This document shows positions 1 to 7,430 of a stretch of 64,000 bases of DNA, piece after piece. Location of the stretch: the NCBI RefSeq assembly GCF_004208535.1, contig NZ_SGIS01000021.1, positions 1 through 64,000 on the forward strand. Direction: 5' to 3'. The notes under the pieces are model-generated. The model did not search any database. It was not told the DNA's origin and was given only the letters and a program-made list of their open reading frames with translations. Source of the stretch: Sphingomonas populi. Lineage in GTDB: Bacteria > Pseudomonadota > Alphaproteobacteria > Sphingomonadales > Sphingomonadaceae. Each line of letters starts with the position of its first letter. Within the stretch, counting starts at the first letter, position 1. The translations under genes were made by a program, and so were the position numbers.

Positions 1-89
1 AGCAACTGTTCGGGGTTTGGGAAGACGGATGCGGCCCTGCTCAGCAACGATCTTGCAAGATCGCGAAGTCGAACGGCCTCACATCCGCC

Positions 90-119
90 GCCGGGACGGG
101 GTGGCCACCCCGTCCCGGC
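90..119. terminator. Perfect 30-bp palindrome, terminator-like
   Basis: A 15-bp arm beginning GCCGGGACGGGG is followed directly by its exact reverse complement. As RNA it would form a stem of about 13 bp with a GC-rich four-base loop. It lies downstream of hisZ on the minus strand and could end that transcript, although no T-run follows. It could equally be a repeat or protein-binding palindrome. The rest of positions 1-231 holds no gene that can be supported. Confidence 0.45.
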
Positions 120-150
120 AATCGCCATTATGCACATTTCCAACACACAA

Positions 151-215
151 GCGAAGTCGAGACACATGGCGGAGCGCGTGGACGTGTCCCTCGACTTCGC
201 TCAGGACGAACGGTG
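151..215. repeat. Intergenic palindromic repeat, family A
   Basis: Two inverted arms, GCGAAGTCGAGACA and TGTCCCTCGACTTCGC, end in CAGGACGAACGGTG. The same unit recurs near 5527, 8431, 18226, 19216, 22535 and 46398. It lies just past the hisZ stop codon. Confidence 0.8.
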
Positions 216-231
216 TAAAAAGCGGGCGCTC

Positions 232-1335
232 TTACAGCGCTCGCGCCTCGCCCTCCGCCAGCAGATGCGTGCAAAGCTGCGCCTCGGGCGTATCGCCCGC
301 CTCCAGCGCCGCGACCGTGACCCAGCCCGCCGCACGCATCGCCGCCGCCAGCGCCGGATCTGTGCCGAGCGGTACGAACAGCCGCCGCCGGTCGATCTCG
401 CCCAGCCCCGCCGCGACGATCGCGTCGGCGTAGAGCGAGAAGCCGACCGCCGCCTCTTCCGCGCCATCCTCATGGACGATCGTATAGGTGCCGCCGCGCC
501 CGATCTCGCCGCGCACGCCGCTCGCGAAGATCGAGAAACCGAGCCAGCTTTGATATTCGAAGCCGTGCCGCTCGGTCGGATCGAGCGTCAGTCCGACGCG
601 GCCCTTCAGCCCTTCCGCGATCGCCCATAGCCCGTCGAGCCGCGAGGTGAGCGCCCCGCCGGCGTCGAACGCGCAGAGCCGGTGATGCGCCGCCTCGAAC
701 GGCCCAGCGGCCTCGACCAGCGGCAGATACGCGCGGGCGATCTCCGCCACGCCGCCGGCATCCTTGGCGTCGAGCCGCTCGCTGAGCGCGGCGATCTGCG
801 CCGGGTCGATCGGCAGTGGGCCATTGGCGAGGATGCCGACCAGATCGGGCAAGGTGAAGTCGATCGAGATGTCGCGCACGCCAGCCGCTTCGAGCGCCTC
901 GACCGCGACGCCGACGATCTCCGCCGCCGCCGCGACCGTATCGAGCCCGATCAGCTCGCAGCCCATCTGGAGCAGTTCGCGCTCGGGGCTAAGCTGCGAC
1001 GCGCGCAGCCGCAGCACCGGCCCCGCATAGGACAAGCGAACCGGGCGCGGGTGATGCCCCATCCGCGTCGCCGCGATTCGGCCGATCTGCGCGGTGATGT
1101 CGGGCCGGATCGCCAGCGTGCGCTGCGACACCGGATCGACGAAGCGCACCGCATCCTGCGCGGTCGCCGACTTGAGCCGCCCGGCAAGGCCCTGCTCGAA
1201 TTCGGCGAGCGCCGGATCGGCGCGCTCATAACCATGCTGGAACGCCGCGCCGAGCACGGCCTGCTCAAGCCGCGCGGTCGCATCGGCGACGGGCGGCAGG
1301 CGATCCCGGAAACCTTGGGGGAGGAGAGAGGTCAT
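232..1335 (-). CDS. hisZ: ATP phosphoribosyltransferase regulatory subunit HisZ
   Basis: HisZ is a histidyl-tRNA-synthetase-like protein without aminoacylation activity. It assembles with a short-form HisG to make the first enzyme of histidine synthesis in the cytoplasm. The 367-residue product has the class II synthetase core: RFVDPVSQRTLAIRPDIT around residues 64-81 and GEIGRGGTY in the motif 3 region. The length is normal for HisZ. Its ATG overlaps the stop of the upstream DUF559 gene as ATGA, so the two may be translationally coupled. HisG is not in the window. HisZ is told from true HisRS by its shorter length and missing anticodon-binding domain. Confidence 0.93.
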   Translation of the reverse strand: MTSLLPQGFRDRLPPVADATARLEQAVLGAAFQHGYERADPALAEFEQGLAGRLKSATAQDAVRFVDPVSQRTLAIRPDITAQIGRIAATRMGHHPRPVRLSYAGPVLRLRASQLSPERELLQMGCELIGLDTVAAAAEIVGVAVEALEAAGVRDISIDFTLPDLVGILANGPLPIDPAQIAALSERLDAKDAGGVAEIARAYLPLVEAAGPFEAAHHRLCAFDAGGALTSRLDGLWAIAEGLKGRVGLTLDPTERHGFEYQSWLGFSIFASGVRGEIGRGGTYTIVHEDGAEEAAVGFSLYADAIVAAGLGEIDRRRLFVPLGTDPALAAAMRAAGWVTVAALEAGDTPEAQLCTHLLAEGEARAL

Positions 1336-1769
1336 AGATCATCTTTCTCCCTCTCCCCGTTTACGGGGAGAGGGCCGGGGAGAGGGGCAGTCGCGAGCGC
1401 TGCGACAATGGCTCCAAGAACCGCCGCCTCGTTCCGCATCACATCGCTGTTGGTGAAACGCATCACCCGATACCCCAGAGTTTCAATCGCGGCCGTTCGC
1501 CGCGCATCGCGCGCCTCGTCCACATGCGTGTCGCCGTCAAGTTCGATCGCGAGTCTGTGTGCGCGTGCGGCGAAATCGGCGATGAAAGGGCCGATGACGA
1601 CCTGTTGGCTGAACTTTACGCCGTTCAGCCGTTTGGCGCGGAGGTGATACCAGAGCCGGGCTTCGGCTGCGGTGGGTTCGCGGCGCATGGCCTTGGCGTG
1701 GTCGAGTGTCGGCCCCTGCGTTCTGGTTCGCGGCACCGCCCCTCTCCCGACCTCGCTTCGCTCGGCCAC
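1332..1769 (-). CDS. DUF559 (VSR-like) endonuclease-domain protein
   Basis: The product is a small protein of up to 145 residues from the DUF559 family, which has a very-short-patch-repair / restriction-endonuclease-like fold. Visible signs are REPTAAEARLWYHLRAKRL, then KFSQQVVIGPFIADF and LAIELDGDTH, a typical acidic and beta-strand core, and GYRVMRFTNSDVMRN. The role of the family is not established. The start is uncertain: ATG at 1769 lies inside repeat material, and a GTG at 1736 would give about 134 residues. The last ~17 residues (PLPGPLPVNGEREKDDL) are encoded by a family E repeat, and another repeat copy overlaps the 5' end. The stop overlaps the hisZ ATG. Confidence 0.75.
   Translation of the reverse strand: MAERSEVGRGAVPRTRTQGPTLDHAKAMRREPTAAEARLWYHLRAKRLNGVKFSQQVVIGPFIADFAARAHRLAIELDGDTHVDEARDARRTAAIETLGYRVMRFTNSDVMRNEAAVLGAIVAALATAPLPGPLPVNGEREKDDL
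1344..1390. repeat. Palindromic repeat, family E (inside DUF559 3' end)
   Basis: CTCTCCCCGTTTACGGGGAG is an inverted repeat followed by AGGGCCGGGGAGAGGGGCAG. The element is read through in frame as the C-terminus of the DUF559 protein. Close relatives lie at 1739, 24000 and, in a variant form, 25643. Confidence 0.8.
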
Positions 1770-1799
1770 CCTCTCCCCGCATGCGGGGAGAGGGAGACT
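1739..1799. repeat. Palindromic repeat, family E (5' side of DUF559)
   Basis: The element runs from CCCCTCTCCCGACC to the inverted repeat CTCTCCCCGCATGCGGGGAG. It is the second family E copy bracketing the DUF559 gene, and it fills the space between that gene and the end of serA. Confidence 0.75.
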
Positions 1800-1803
1800 G
1801 GTA

Positions 1804-3381
1804 TCAGAACGCCAGCGCCATCGCGGTCTTCACGCCCGCCAGCTCGCGCACCTTGGCGATCAGTTCCGCCGTCACCGGCTCATCGACCGACAGCAGCAGC
1901 ACCGCTTCGCCGCCCGCCGAACGGCGGCCGAGGTGGAAGGTGCCGATGTTGACGCCCGATTCGCCAAGCAGCGAGCCGAGCCGGCCGATGAAGCCGGGCG
2001 CATCCTCGTTGACGACATACAGCATCGGCCCGGCGAGATCGGCCTCGACCTTGATGCCGAACAGCTCGACCACGCGCGGCGCGGCATCGCCGAACAGCGT
2101 GCCCGCGACCGACCGCTCACCCGCATCGGTCTTGACCGAGACGCGCAGCAACGTGTGGTAATCGCCCTCACGCTCGGTCTTCACTTCGCGCACTTCCATG
2201 CCGCGCTCCTTGGCGAGCAGCGGCGCGTTGACCATGTTGACCGTGTCGGTCTGGGTGCGCAGGAAGCCGTGCAGCACGGCGGAGACCATCGGCTTCTGGT
2301 TGAGCTCGGTCGCGGCACCTTCGGTATGGATCGAGATGCGCGGCACCGCGCCACGCGTGAGCTGGCCGACGAGGCTACCGAGCTTCTCGGCGAGCGCCAT
2401 GTACGGCTTCAGACGCGGTGCTTCTTCCGCCGACAGCGACGGCACGTTGAGCGCGTTGGTGATCCCGCCCGAGACGAGATAATCGGCCATCTGCTCGGCG
2501 ACCTGGATCGCGACGTTGACCTGCGCTTCGCTGGTCGATGCGCCGAGGTGCGGCGTCGAGATGAAGTTGGGCGTGCCGAACAAGGGCGAGTCCTTGGCCG
2601 GCTCGGTCACGAACACGTCGAGCGCGGCGCCGCCGATATGGCCCGAATCGAGCCCGGCCTTGAGGGCCGCCTCGTCGATCAGTCCGCCGCGCGCGCAATT
2701 GATGATCCGCACGCCCTTCTTGGTCTTGGCGAGATTCTCGGCCGACAGGATGTTGCGGGTCTGGTCGGTGAGGGGGGTATGCAGCGTGATGAAATCGGCG
2801 CGCGCGAGCAGCTCGTCGAGCTCGACCTTCTCGACGCCGAGTTCGATCGCGCGTTCGGGCGACAGGAACGGATCGAACGCGACCACCTTCATGCGCAGGC
2901 CGAGCGCGCGATCGGCGACGATCGAGCCGATATTGCCAGCGCCGATCAGCCCGAGCGTCTTGCCGGTCACTTCGACGCCCATGAAGCGGTTCTTCTCCCA
3001 CTTGCCGGCCTGAGTCGACTTGTCGGCCTCGGGCAGATCGCGGGCGAGCGCGAACATCAGCGCGATGGCATGTTCGGCGGTGGTGATCGAATTGCCGAAC
3101 GGGGTGTTCATCACCACCACGCCGGCGGCGGATGCCGAGGGGATGTCGACGTTATCGACACCGATGCCAGCGCGGCCGACCACCTTGAGGTTGGTCGCCG
3201 CGGCGAGGATCGCCTTGGTCACCTTGGTCGAGCTGCGGATGGCGAGGCCATCATACGCGCCGATGATCGCGATCAGCTCTTCAGGGGTCTTGCCGGTGAT
3301 CTCGTCGACCTCGACGCCGCGCTCGCGGAAGATTTGCGCGGCTTTGGGGTCCATTTTGTCGGAAATGAGGACTTTTGGCAT
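1804..3381 (-). CDS. serA: D-3-phosphoglycerate dehydrogenase SerA
   Basis: SerA catalyses the NAD-dependent oxidation of 3-phosphoglycerate, the first step of serine synthesis. The start is set at MPKVLISDKMDPKAA (position 3381), because the 62 codons upstream in frame are repeat-derived. The 525-residue product has the N-terminal substrate domain, a Rossmann motif GLIGAGNIGS at about 144-153, the catalytic stretches INCARGG, VFVTEP and PHLGAST (Arg, Glu, His), an intervening ASB domain, and a C-terminal ACT domain starting near MLYVVNEDAPGFIG. This is the long SerA type. It lies 101 bp downstream of serC, separated only by a family C repeat, and is probably co-transcribed with it. Confidence 0.95.
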   Translation of the reverse strand: MPKVLISDKMDPKAAQIFRERGVEVDEITGKTPEELIAIIGAYDGLAIRSSTKVTKAILAAATNLKVVGRAGIGVDNVDIPSASAAGVVVMNTPFGNSITTAEHAIALMFALARDLPEADKSTQAGKWEKNRFMGVEVTGKTLGLIGAGNIGSIVADRALGLRMKVVAFDPFLSPERAIELGVEKVELDELLARADFITLHTPLTDQTRNILSAENLAKTKKGVRIINCARGGLIDEAALKAGLDSGHIGGAALDVFVTEPAKDSPLFGTPNFISTPHLGASTSEAQVNVAIQVAEQMADYLVSGGITNALNVPSLSAEEAPRLKPYMALAEKLGSLVGQLTRGAVPRISIHTEGAATELNQKPMVSAVLHGFLRTQTDTVNMVNAPLLAKERGMEVREVKTEREGDYHTLLRVSVKTDAGERSVAGTLFGDAAPRVVELFGIKVEADLAGPMLYVVNEDAPGFIGRLGSLLGESGVNIGTFHLGRRSAGGEAVLLLSVDEPVTAELIAKVRELAGVKTAMALAF

Positions 3382-3393
3382 GGGATATACTCC

Positions 3394-3478
3394 GTCGCCC
3401 CGGCGCAGGCCGGGGCCGCTATGTTTGGGAATGCTGCGCTTCGCCACGCAGCGGCCCCGGCCTTCGCCGGGGCGACGT
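3394..3478. repeat. Palindromic repeat, family C, between serC and serA
   Basis: GTCGCCCCGGCGCAGGCCGG begins one arm and GGCCTTCGCCGGGGCGACG ends the other, with a short central part. It fills almost the whole serC-serA gap, so it must be transcribed with the operon. A second copy lies at 31038. Confidence 0.8.
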
Positions 3479-3482
3479 GATG

Positions 3483-4643
3483 TCAGGCCGCCTTGGCCGT
3501 CGCGTAAGCCCAGTCGAGCCAAGGCCCGAGCGCCTCGATATCGGCGGTATCGACCGTCGCACCGCACCAGATCCGCAGACCGGCCGGCGCATCGCGATAG
3601 CCGGCGACGTCAAAGGCGGCGCCTTGCTTTTCGAGCAACCCTGCGAACGTCTTGATGAACGCTTCGTCCGCGCCCGCCACCGTCAGGCACACGCTGGTCT
3701 TCGAGCGCGAAGCTTCGTCCGCAGCGAGATGGCCGAGCCAGTCGCGCTCCGCCACGATCTTGTCGAGCGCGGCGGCATTGGCGTCGCTCCGCGCGATCAG
3801 CCCGGCGGCGCCGCCGATCTGTTTGCCCCATTCGAGCGCGAAGATCGCATCCTCGACTGCGAGCATCGACGGGGTGTTGATCGTCTCGCCCTTGAACACG
3901 CCCTCGGCGAGCTTGCCCTTGGCGATCAGGCGGAACACCTTCGGCAGCGGCCAGGCCGGGGTGTAGCTTTCCAGCCGTTCGACCGCGCGCGGGCCGAGGA
4001 TCAGCACGCCGTGGCCGCCTTCACCGCCCAGCACCTTCTGCCAGGAGAAGGTGGCGACATCGATCTTGTCCCACGGCAGCGGGTAAGCGAACACCGCGCT
4101 GGTCGCGTCGGCGAAGCTGAGGCCTTCGCGGTCGTCGGGAATCCAGTCGCCATTCGGCACGCGCACGCCCGAGGTGGTGCCGTTCCAGGTGAACAGCACG
4201 TCGGTCGACCAGTCGACGGTCGTCAGATCGGGCAACTGGCCGTAATCGGCACGGATAACGGTGGGATCGAGCTTGAGCTGCTTGACCGCGTCGGTCACCC
4301 AGCCTTCGCCGAAGCTTTCCCAGGCGAGCGTGGTGACGCCGCGCGCGCCGAGCATCGTCCACATCGCCATTTCGAATGCGCCGGTGTCGGAACCGGGGAC
4401 GATGCCGATGCGGTGGGTGTCGGGCAGGTTGAGCAGCTCGCGCATCAGATCGATGCAATAGGCGAGGCGGGTCTTGCCGATCTTCGAGCGGTGCGAACGG
4501 CCGAGCGATTCGGTGGCGAGCTCGGCGGCGGACCAGCCCGGAGGCTTGGCGCAGGGGCCGGAGCTGAAGAAAGGACGCGCAGGCTTCGTCGCCGGCGCCG
4601 ATAGATCGTGCGCATCGCGCACGGGGGCGGGTAAATCAGTCAT
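3483..4643 (-). CDS. serC: Phosphoserine aminotransferase SerC
   Basis: SerC transfers an amino group from glutamate to 3-phosphohydroxypyruvate, the step after SerA. The 386-residue product starts MTDLPAPVRDAHDL, preceded by GGAG. Visible family features are KPARPFFSSGPCAKPPGW near the N-terminus, SLGRSHRSKIGK, the substrate-loop segment IVPGSDTGAFEMAMW and the PLP lysine in SWQKVLGGEGGHG (Lys about 203). This is the alphaproteobacterial/archaeal-type SerC rather than the E. coli type. It is first in the serC-serA operon and is preceded by a structured leader. Confidence 0.95.
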   Translation of the reverse strand: MTDLPAPVRDAHDLSAPATKPARPFFSSGPCAKPPGWSAAELATESLGRSHRSKIGKTRLAYCIDLMRELLNLPDTHRIGIVPGSDTGAFEMAMWTMLGARGVTTLAWESFGEGWVTDAVKQLKLDPTVIRADYGQLPDLTTVDWSTDVLFTWNGTTSGVRVPNGDWIPDDREGLSFADATSAVFAYPLPWDKIDVATFSWQKVLGGEGGHGVLILGPRAVERLESYTPAWPLPKVFRLIAKGKLAEGVFKGETINTPSMLAVEDAIFALEWGKQIGGAAGLIARSDANAAALDKIVAERDWLGHLAADEASRSKTSVCLTVAGADEAFIKTFAGLLEKQGAAFDVAGYRDAPAGLRIWCGATVDTADIEALGPWLDWAYATAKAA

Positions 4644-4645
4644 GT

Positions 4646-4695
4646 AGTCTCTCCTCACAGAGAGCACGCGCGGCGTTGGGACCGCGTGGCCCGGC
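4646..4695 (-). ncRNA. Candidate serC-motif leader RNA
   Basis: Between the predicted promoter and the serC ATG the minus strand can form two adjacent hairpins. The upstream one pairs CACGCGG with CCGCGCGTG (4665-4688). The downstream one is CTCTCTGTGAGGAGAG (4649-4664), whose 3' arm contains the Shine-Dalgarno GGAG. Layout and sequence resemble the serC RNA motif described upstream of serC in Alphaproteobacteria, a putative cis-regulator. The hairpins are seen directly; family membership is from memory and needs a covariance search. Confidence 0.6.
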
Positions 4696-4700
4696 GCCGC

Positions 4701-4727
4701 GTCTAACGGCGATTGGCCGGGTGTCAA
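4701..4727 (-). promoter_or_regulatory. Putative serC promoter
   Basis: On the minus strand a consensus -35 TTGACA (4722-4727) is followed after 16 bp by TAGAC at 4701-4705, a weak -10. Transcription would begin just before the two-hairpin leader. The -35 is strong and the -10 is not. Confidence 0.5.
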
Positions 4728-4812
4728 CCGACGCAGCGTTCGCTTTGGCGCAAAACGCCGCGCCGGGCTTGTTCCGGCATCCCCCGTGCAGCAAGAGTGG
4801 GGCGTGGCGAGT

Positions 4813-5493
4813 ATGCGTAAACGTGGATGCCGAAGCGCCGGTGGCGCGGCGCAGTGGCTGGTGGTGTTCGCCTGCCTCGTCCTGTCGGCGTGCGGCAGCA
4901 ACAGGCCGCCACCGCGCCCGCGCGGATCGAAACCGATCACCCTCGCCATCCCGACCAGCCGAGAGACGCAGGCGTGCTATACCGATCTGTCGCGCGAGGA
5001 CGTGCGCTTCAGCCCGCTCGCCGACCGCGATTACGGCGGCGGTTGCCGCGTCACCGGCGCGGTGCAGTTGATCGACATTGGCGTGCCCGTCACCAACCTG
5101 ACCGCGATGCGCTGCGGCCTCGCGCGAAGCTTCGCCGGGTGGGTGCGCCACGCGGCGGTTCCGGCGGCGCGCCAGATGCTCGGCAGCGATCTGGTCCGGG
5201 TCGAGAGCATGGGCACTTACGCCTGCCGCAACACGATCGGCACGGCGCGCCCGATGCTGTCCGGCCACGCCATCGCCAACGCGGTCGATGTCGGCGCGTT
5301 CGTGCTGGAGGACGGGCGGCGGATCAGCGTGCTCAACGGCTGGCAGTCAAGCGACCCACAGGTCCGCGCGTTCCTGCGCACGGTCCACGATTCGGCGTGC
5401 AAGCGCTTCGGCACGGTGCTCAGCCCCGATTACAACGCGGTGCATCACAACCATCTTCACCTTGAGGACGATCACAAGAGCTTCTGCCGGTAG
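4813..5493 (+). CDS. Extensin-like C-terminal domain lipoprotein
   Basis: This 226-residue predicted lipoprotein has an N-terminal hydrophobic stretch ending in the lipobox LVLSAC, followed by a proline-rich linker. The rest matches the extensin-like C-terminal domain, a peptidase M15-like zinc fold. GGGCRVTGAVQLIDIGVPVTN opens the domain, SGHAIANAVDVGAF supplies a His/Asp pair, and NAVHHNHLHLE supplies the C-terminal histidines. Known bacterial relatives are suspected peptidoglycan or envelope hydrolases, so a periplasmic role is inferred. ATG at 4813 is preferred over an upstream GTG (4786) because it puts the lipobox at a normal distance. Confidence 0.8.
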   Translation: MRKRGCRSAGGAAQWLVVFACLVLSACGSNRPPPRPRGSKPITLAIPTSRETQACYTDLSREDVRFSPLADRDYGGGCRVTGAVQLIDIGVPVTNLTAMRCGLARSFAGWVRHAAVPAARQMLGSDLVRVESMGTYACRNTIGTARPMLSGHAIANAVDVGAFVLEDGRRISVLNGWQSSDPQVRAFLRTVHDSACKRFGTVLSPDYNAVHHNHLHLEDDHKSFCR

Positions 5494-5526
5494 GCGGGCG
5501 CTGGACTTCGCTCGCCACCTTCCAGC

Positions 5527-5569
5527 CGTTCGTCCCGAGCGAAGTCGAGGGATGTGCCCCAAACGCAGG
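5527..5569. repeat. Intergenic palindromic repeat, family A
   Basis: The unit starts CCGTTCGTCCCGAGCGAAGT and continues into GGATGTGCCCCAAACGCAGG. It lies between the extensin-like gene and the LOG-family gene. The second arm seen in other copies is missing here. Confidence 0.7.
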
Positions 5570-5614
5570 TGGCGAGGGTTCAAACGCGCGCCACTATACC
5601 CTACATAGTCGAGA

Positions 5615-6499
5615 ATGAATGATCCCCATGTACCGTCGCGCGTGTTTCCGCGCGCTCGCCAGGATGCCGAAAAAGCCAAGACCGGCGTCAGCACCCCGCA
5701 AACCGAAACCCCCGCGTATCGCCTCGCCTTTCAGGACATGGATTTCCTGCTGCGCGAGGATCTACGCCCGGTGCGGTTCCAGCTCGAATTGCTCAAGCCC
5801 GAGCTGATTCTCGAAGAAGCCAATATCGCCTCGACCTTCGTGTTCTACGGCTCGGCGCGCATCCCCGAGCCGGCCAAGGCGCAAGCGATGCTCGATCTCG
5901 CGCAGGGCGACGAAGCCCGGCTGATCGCCGAGCGGCTGGTCGCCAAATCGCATTATTACGATGTCGCGCGCGAGCTCGCCGGCCTCGCCAGCCGTTTCCC
6001 CAACGATGAGAACGACAAGCGCCACTTCGTCGTCTGCTCGGGCGGTGGCCCCTCGATCATGGAAGCCGCCAATCGCGGCGCCGCCGAGGCGGGTCACGAA
6101 TCGATCGGCCTCAACATCGTGCTGCCGCACGAACAGGCGCCGAACCCCTATGTCACGCCATCGCTGTCGATGCAGTTCCACTATTTCGCGCTACGGAAAA
6201 TGCACTTCCTGCTCCACGCGCGCGCGCTGGCGGCGTTCCCCGGCGGGTTCGGCACGTTCGACGAGCTGTTCGAGCTGCTCACCCTGATCCAGACCGGCAA
6301 GATTTCGCCGATCCCGGTGCTGCTCTACGGTCGCGAGTTCTGGACCCGCGTCGTCAATTTCGACGCGCTGGTCGAGGAAGGCGTGGTCTCGCGCCGCGAC
6401 CTCAACATCTTCAAGTTCGTCGAGACCGCGCAGGAAGGCTGGGACGTCGTCCGCGATTTCTACCGCGACGCCGATCCGACGGTGTTCCCGGCGGAGTAA
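5615..6499 (+). CDS. LOG-family / TIGR00730 Rossmann-fold protein
   Basis: The LOG (lysine decarboxylase-like) family includes cytokinin riboside 5'-monophosphate phosphoribohydrolases and related nucleotide hydrolases. This 294-residue member has the phosphate-binding FVFYGSARIPEP near residue 76, a GGGPSIMEAANRGA segment at 143-156, and the signature PGGFGTFDELFELLT at 209-223. Its N-terminal 60-residue extension (DFLLREDLRPVRFQLELLKPE) is typical of the longer alphaproteobacterial form. The true substrate is unknown. It appears to be a single-gene unit between two repeats. Confidence 0.85.
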   Translation: MNDPHVPSRVFPRARQDAEKAKTGVSTPQTETPAYRLAFQDMDFLLREDLRPVRFQLELLKPELILEEANIASTFVFYGSARIPEPAKAQAMLDLAQGDEARLIAERLVAKSHYYDVARELAGLASRFPNDENDKRHFVVCSGGGPSIMEAANRGAAEAGHESIGLNIVLPHEQAPNPYVTPSLSMQFHYFALRKMHFLLHARALAAFPGGFGTFDELFELLTLIQTGKISPIPVLLYGREFWTRVVNFDALVEEGVVSRRDLNIFKFVETAQEGWDVVRDFYRDADPTVFPAE

Positions 6500-6534
6500 C
6501 GCCGCGCTCTCTCAAACCCGTTCGCACCCTTACC

Positions 6535-6650
6535 CGTCATGCCAGCGCAAGCTGGCATCTTCCACAGAAACGCGAACCGCTCGCCCGAACGCGATCCGGG
6601 CGGGCCGATCGCGTCACCGCGCGAGACCCCAGCTTTCGCTGGGGTGACGA
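6535..6650. repeat. Palindromic repeat, family B
   Basis: One arm reads CGTCATGCCAGCGCAAGCTGG and the other GACCCCAGCTTTCGCTGGGG, about 85 bp apart. The better conserved copy is at 30934. It fills the gap between two convergent genes, so it could also end transcription. Confidence 0.75.
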
Positions 6651-6657
6651 AACCGCG

Positions 6658-7323
6658 TTACTTCTCCGCAGGCGCCGCCGCATTCGCCGGCGTGGCGACA
6701 TTCGACAGCCCTTCCGCGCTCGGCTTGGCTTCCTCGCCCGGTGTCGCCGGCGCCGCGCCGGGAGGCGCCTTGGCGTCGGTCGCGGTCGGCGCGCCGGCCT
6801 GCGGGGCGGGGAGCGGCAGGTTCGAACCCTGCTGGTTGAGATAGAGGATCACGTCGGCGCGATCCTTGCCCGCCGAAAGCCCCGCGAAGGTCATCTTGGT
6901 GCCCGGCACATATTTGCGCGGGCTGGCGAGCCACTGGTTGAGCGAATCGAAATCCCAATTGCCGCCCTTGCCCTTCAGCGCGTCGGAGAAGGCGAAGCCC
7001 GCCTTGCCCTGGCCCTTGGCCTCGCCGACCGTCCCCCACAGGTTCGGGCCGATGCCATTGGCGCCGCCCTGGTTGATCGTGTGGCAGGCCGCGCATTTCT
7101 TGAACACCTCGGCCCCATGCGCTGCGTCCGCCTTGGCGAGCAGGTTGGCGATCGGCTCCTCGGCCGCGCCGCCGCCGGCATCGGCGGAAACGCCCTCGAC
7201 CGGATAGCCGGCCTTCTCGGGTTTTTCGGCGGAAAACATGGTCGTGCTCGCGATGGTGAGCGCCAAAGCGGCGGCACATGCGCCCAGCGTCCAACCCGCG
7301 ATCGTGTTTGTACGGCTGTCCAT
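6658..7323 (-). CDS. Membrane-anchored class I cytochrome c
   Basis: The 221-residue product carries one haem c on the periplasmic side of the inner membrane. After an uncleaved N-terminal anchor (TIAGWTLGACAAALALTIAS) comes an Ala/Gly-rich linker, then the haem motif CAACH at 77-81 and the distal methionine in PGTKMTF (about residue 144). The Pro/Ala-rich tail is of low complexity. The fold matches mitochondrial-type c2/c552 cytochromes that shuttle electrons between the bc1 complex and a terminal oxidase. The start at 7323 (MDSRTNTIAG) gives a proper anchor, unlike the ATG 22 codons upstream. Confidence 0.9.
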   Translation of the reverse strand: MDSRTNTIAGWTLGACAAALALTIASTTMFSAEKPEKAGYPVEGVSADAGGGAAEEPIANLLAKADAAHGAEVFKKCAACHTINQGGANGIGPNLWGTVGEAKGQGKAGFAFSDALKGKGGNWDFDSLNQWLASPRKYVPGTKMTFAGLSAGKDRADVILYLNQQGSNLPLPAPQAGAPTATDAKAPPGAAPATPGEEAKPSAEGLSNVATPANAAAPAEK

Positions 7324-7430
7324 CGTTGCGTGGCCCCTCTCCGGTATTATCCCCACCCTTAGATTCGCTGGCACGCCACGGCAAGCCAAGCTTGTGCGCG
7401 GCGGGCACCATCGTTAGGGCCTCGCCGATC

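Noticed and set aside
682..1647. Long plus-strand open frame of 321 codons opposite hisZ and DUF559
   Set aside because: It is antisense to hisZ, very rich in Arg/Asp/His, and has no recognisable domain. It is a shadow frame caused by high G+C.
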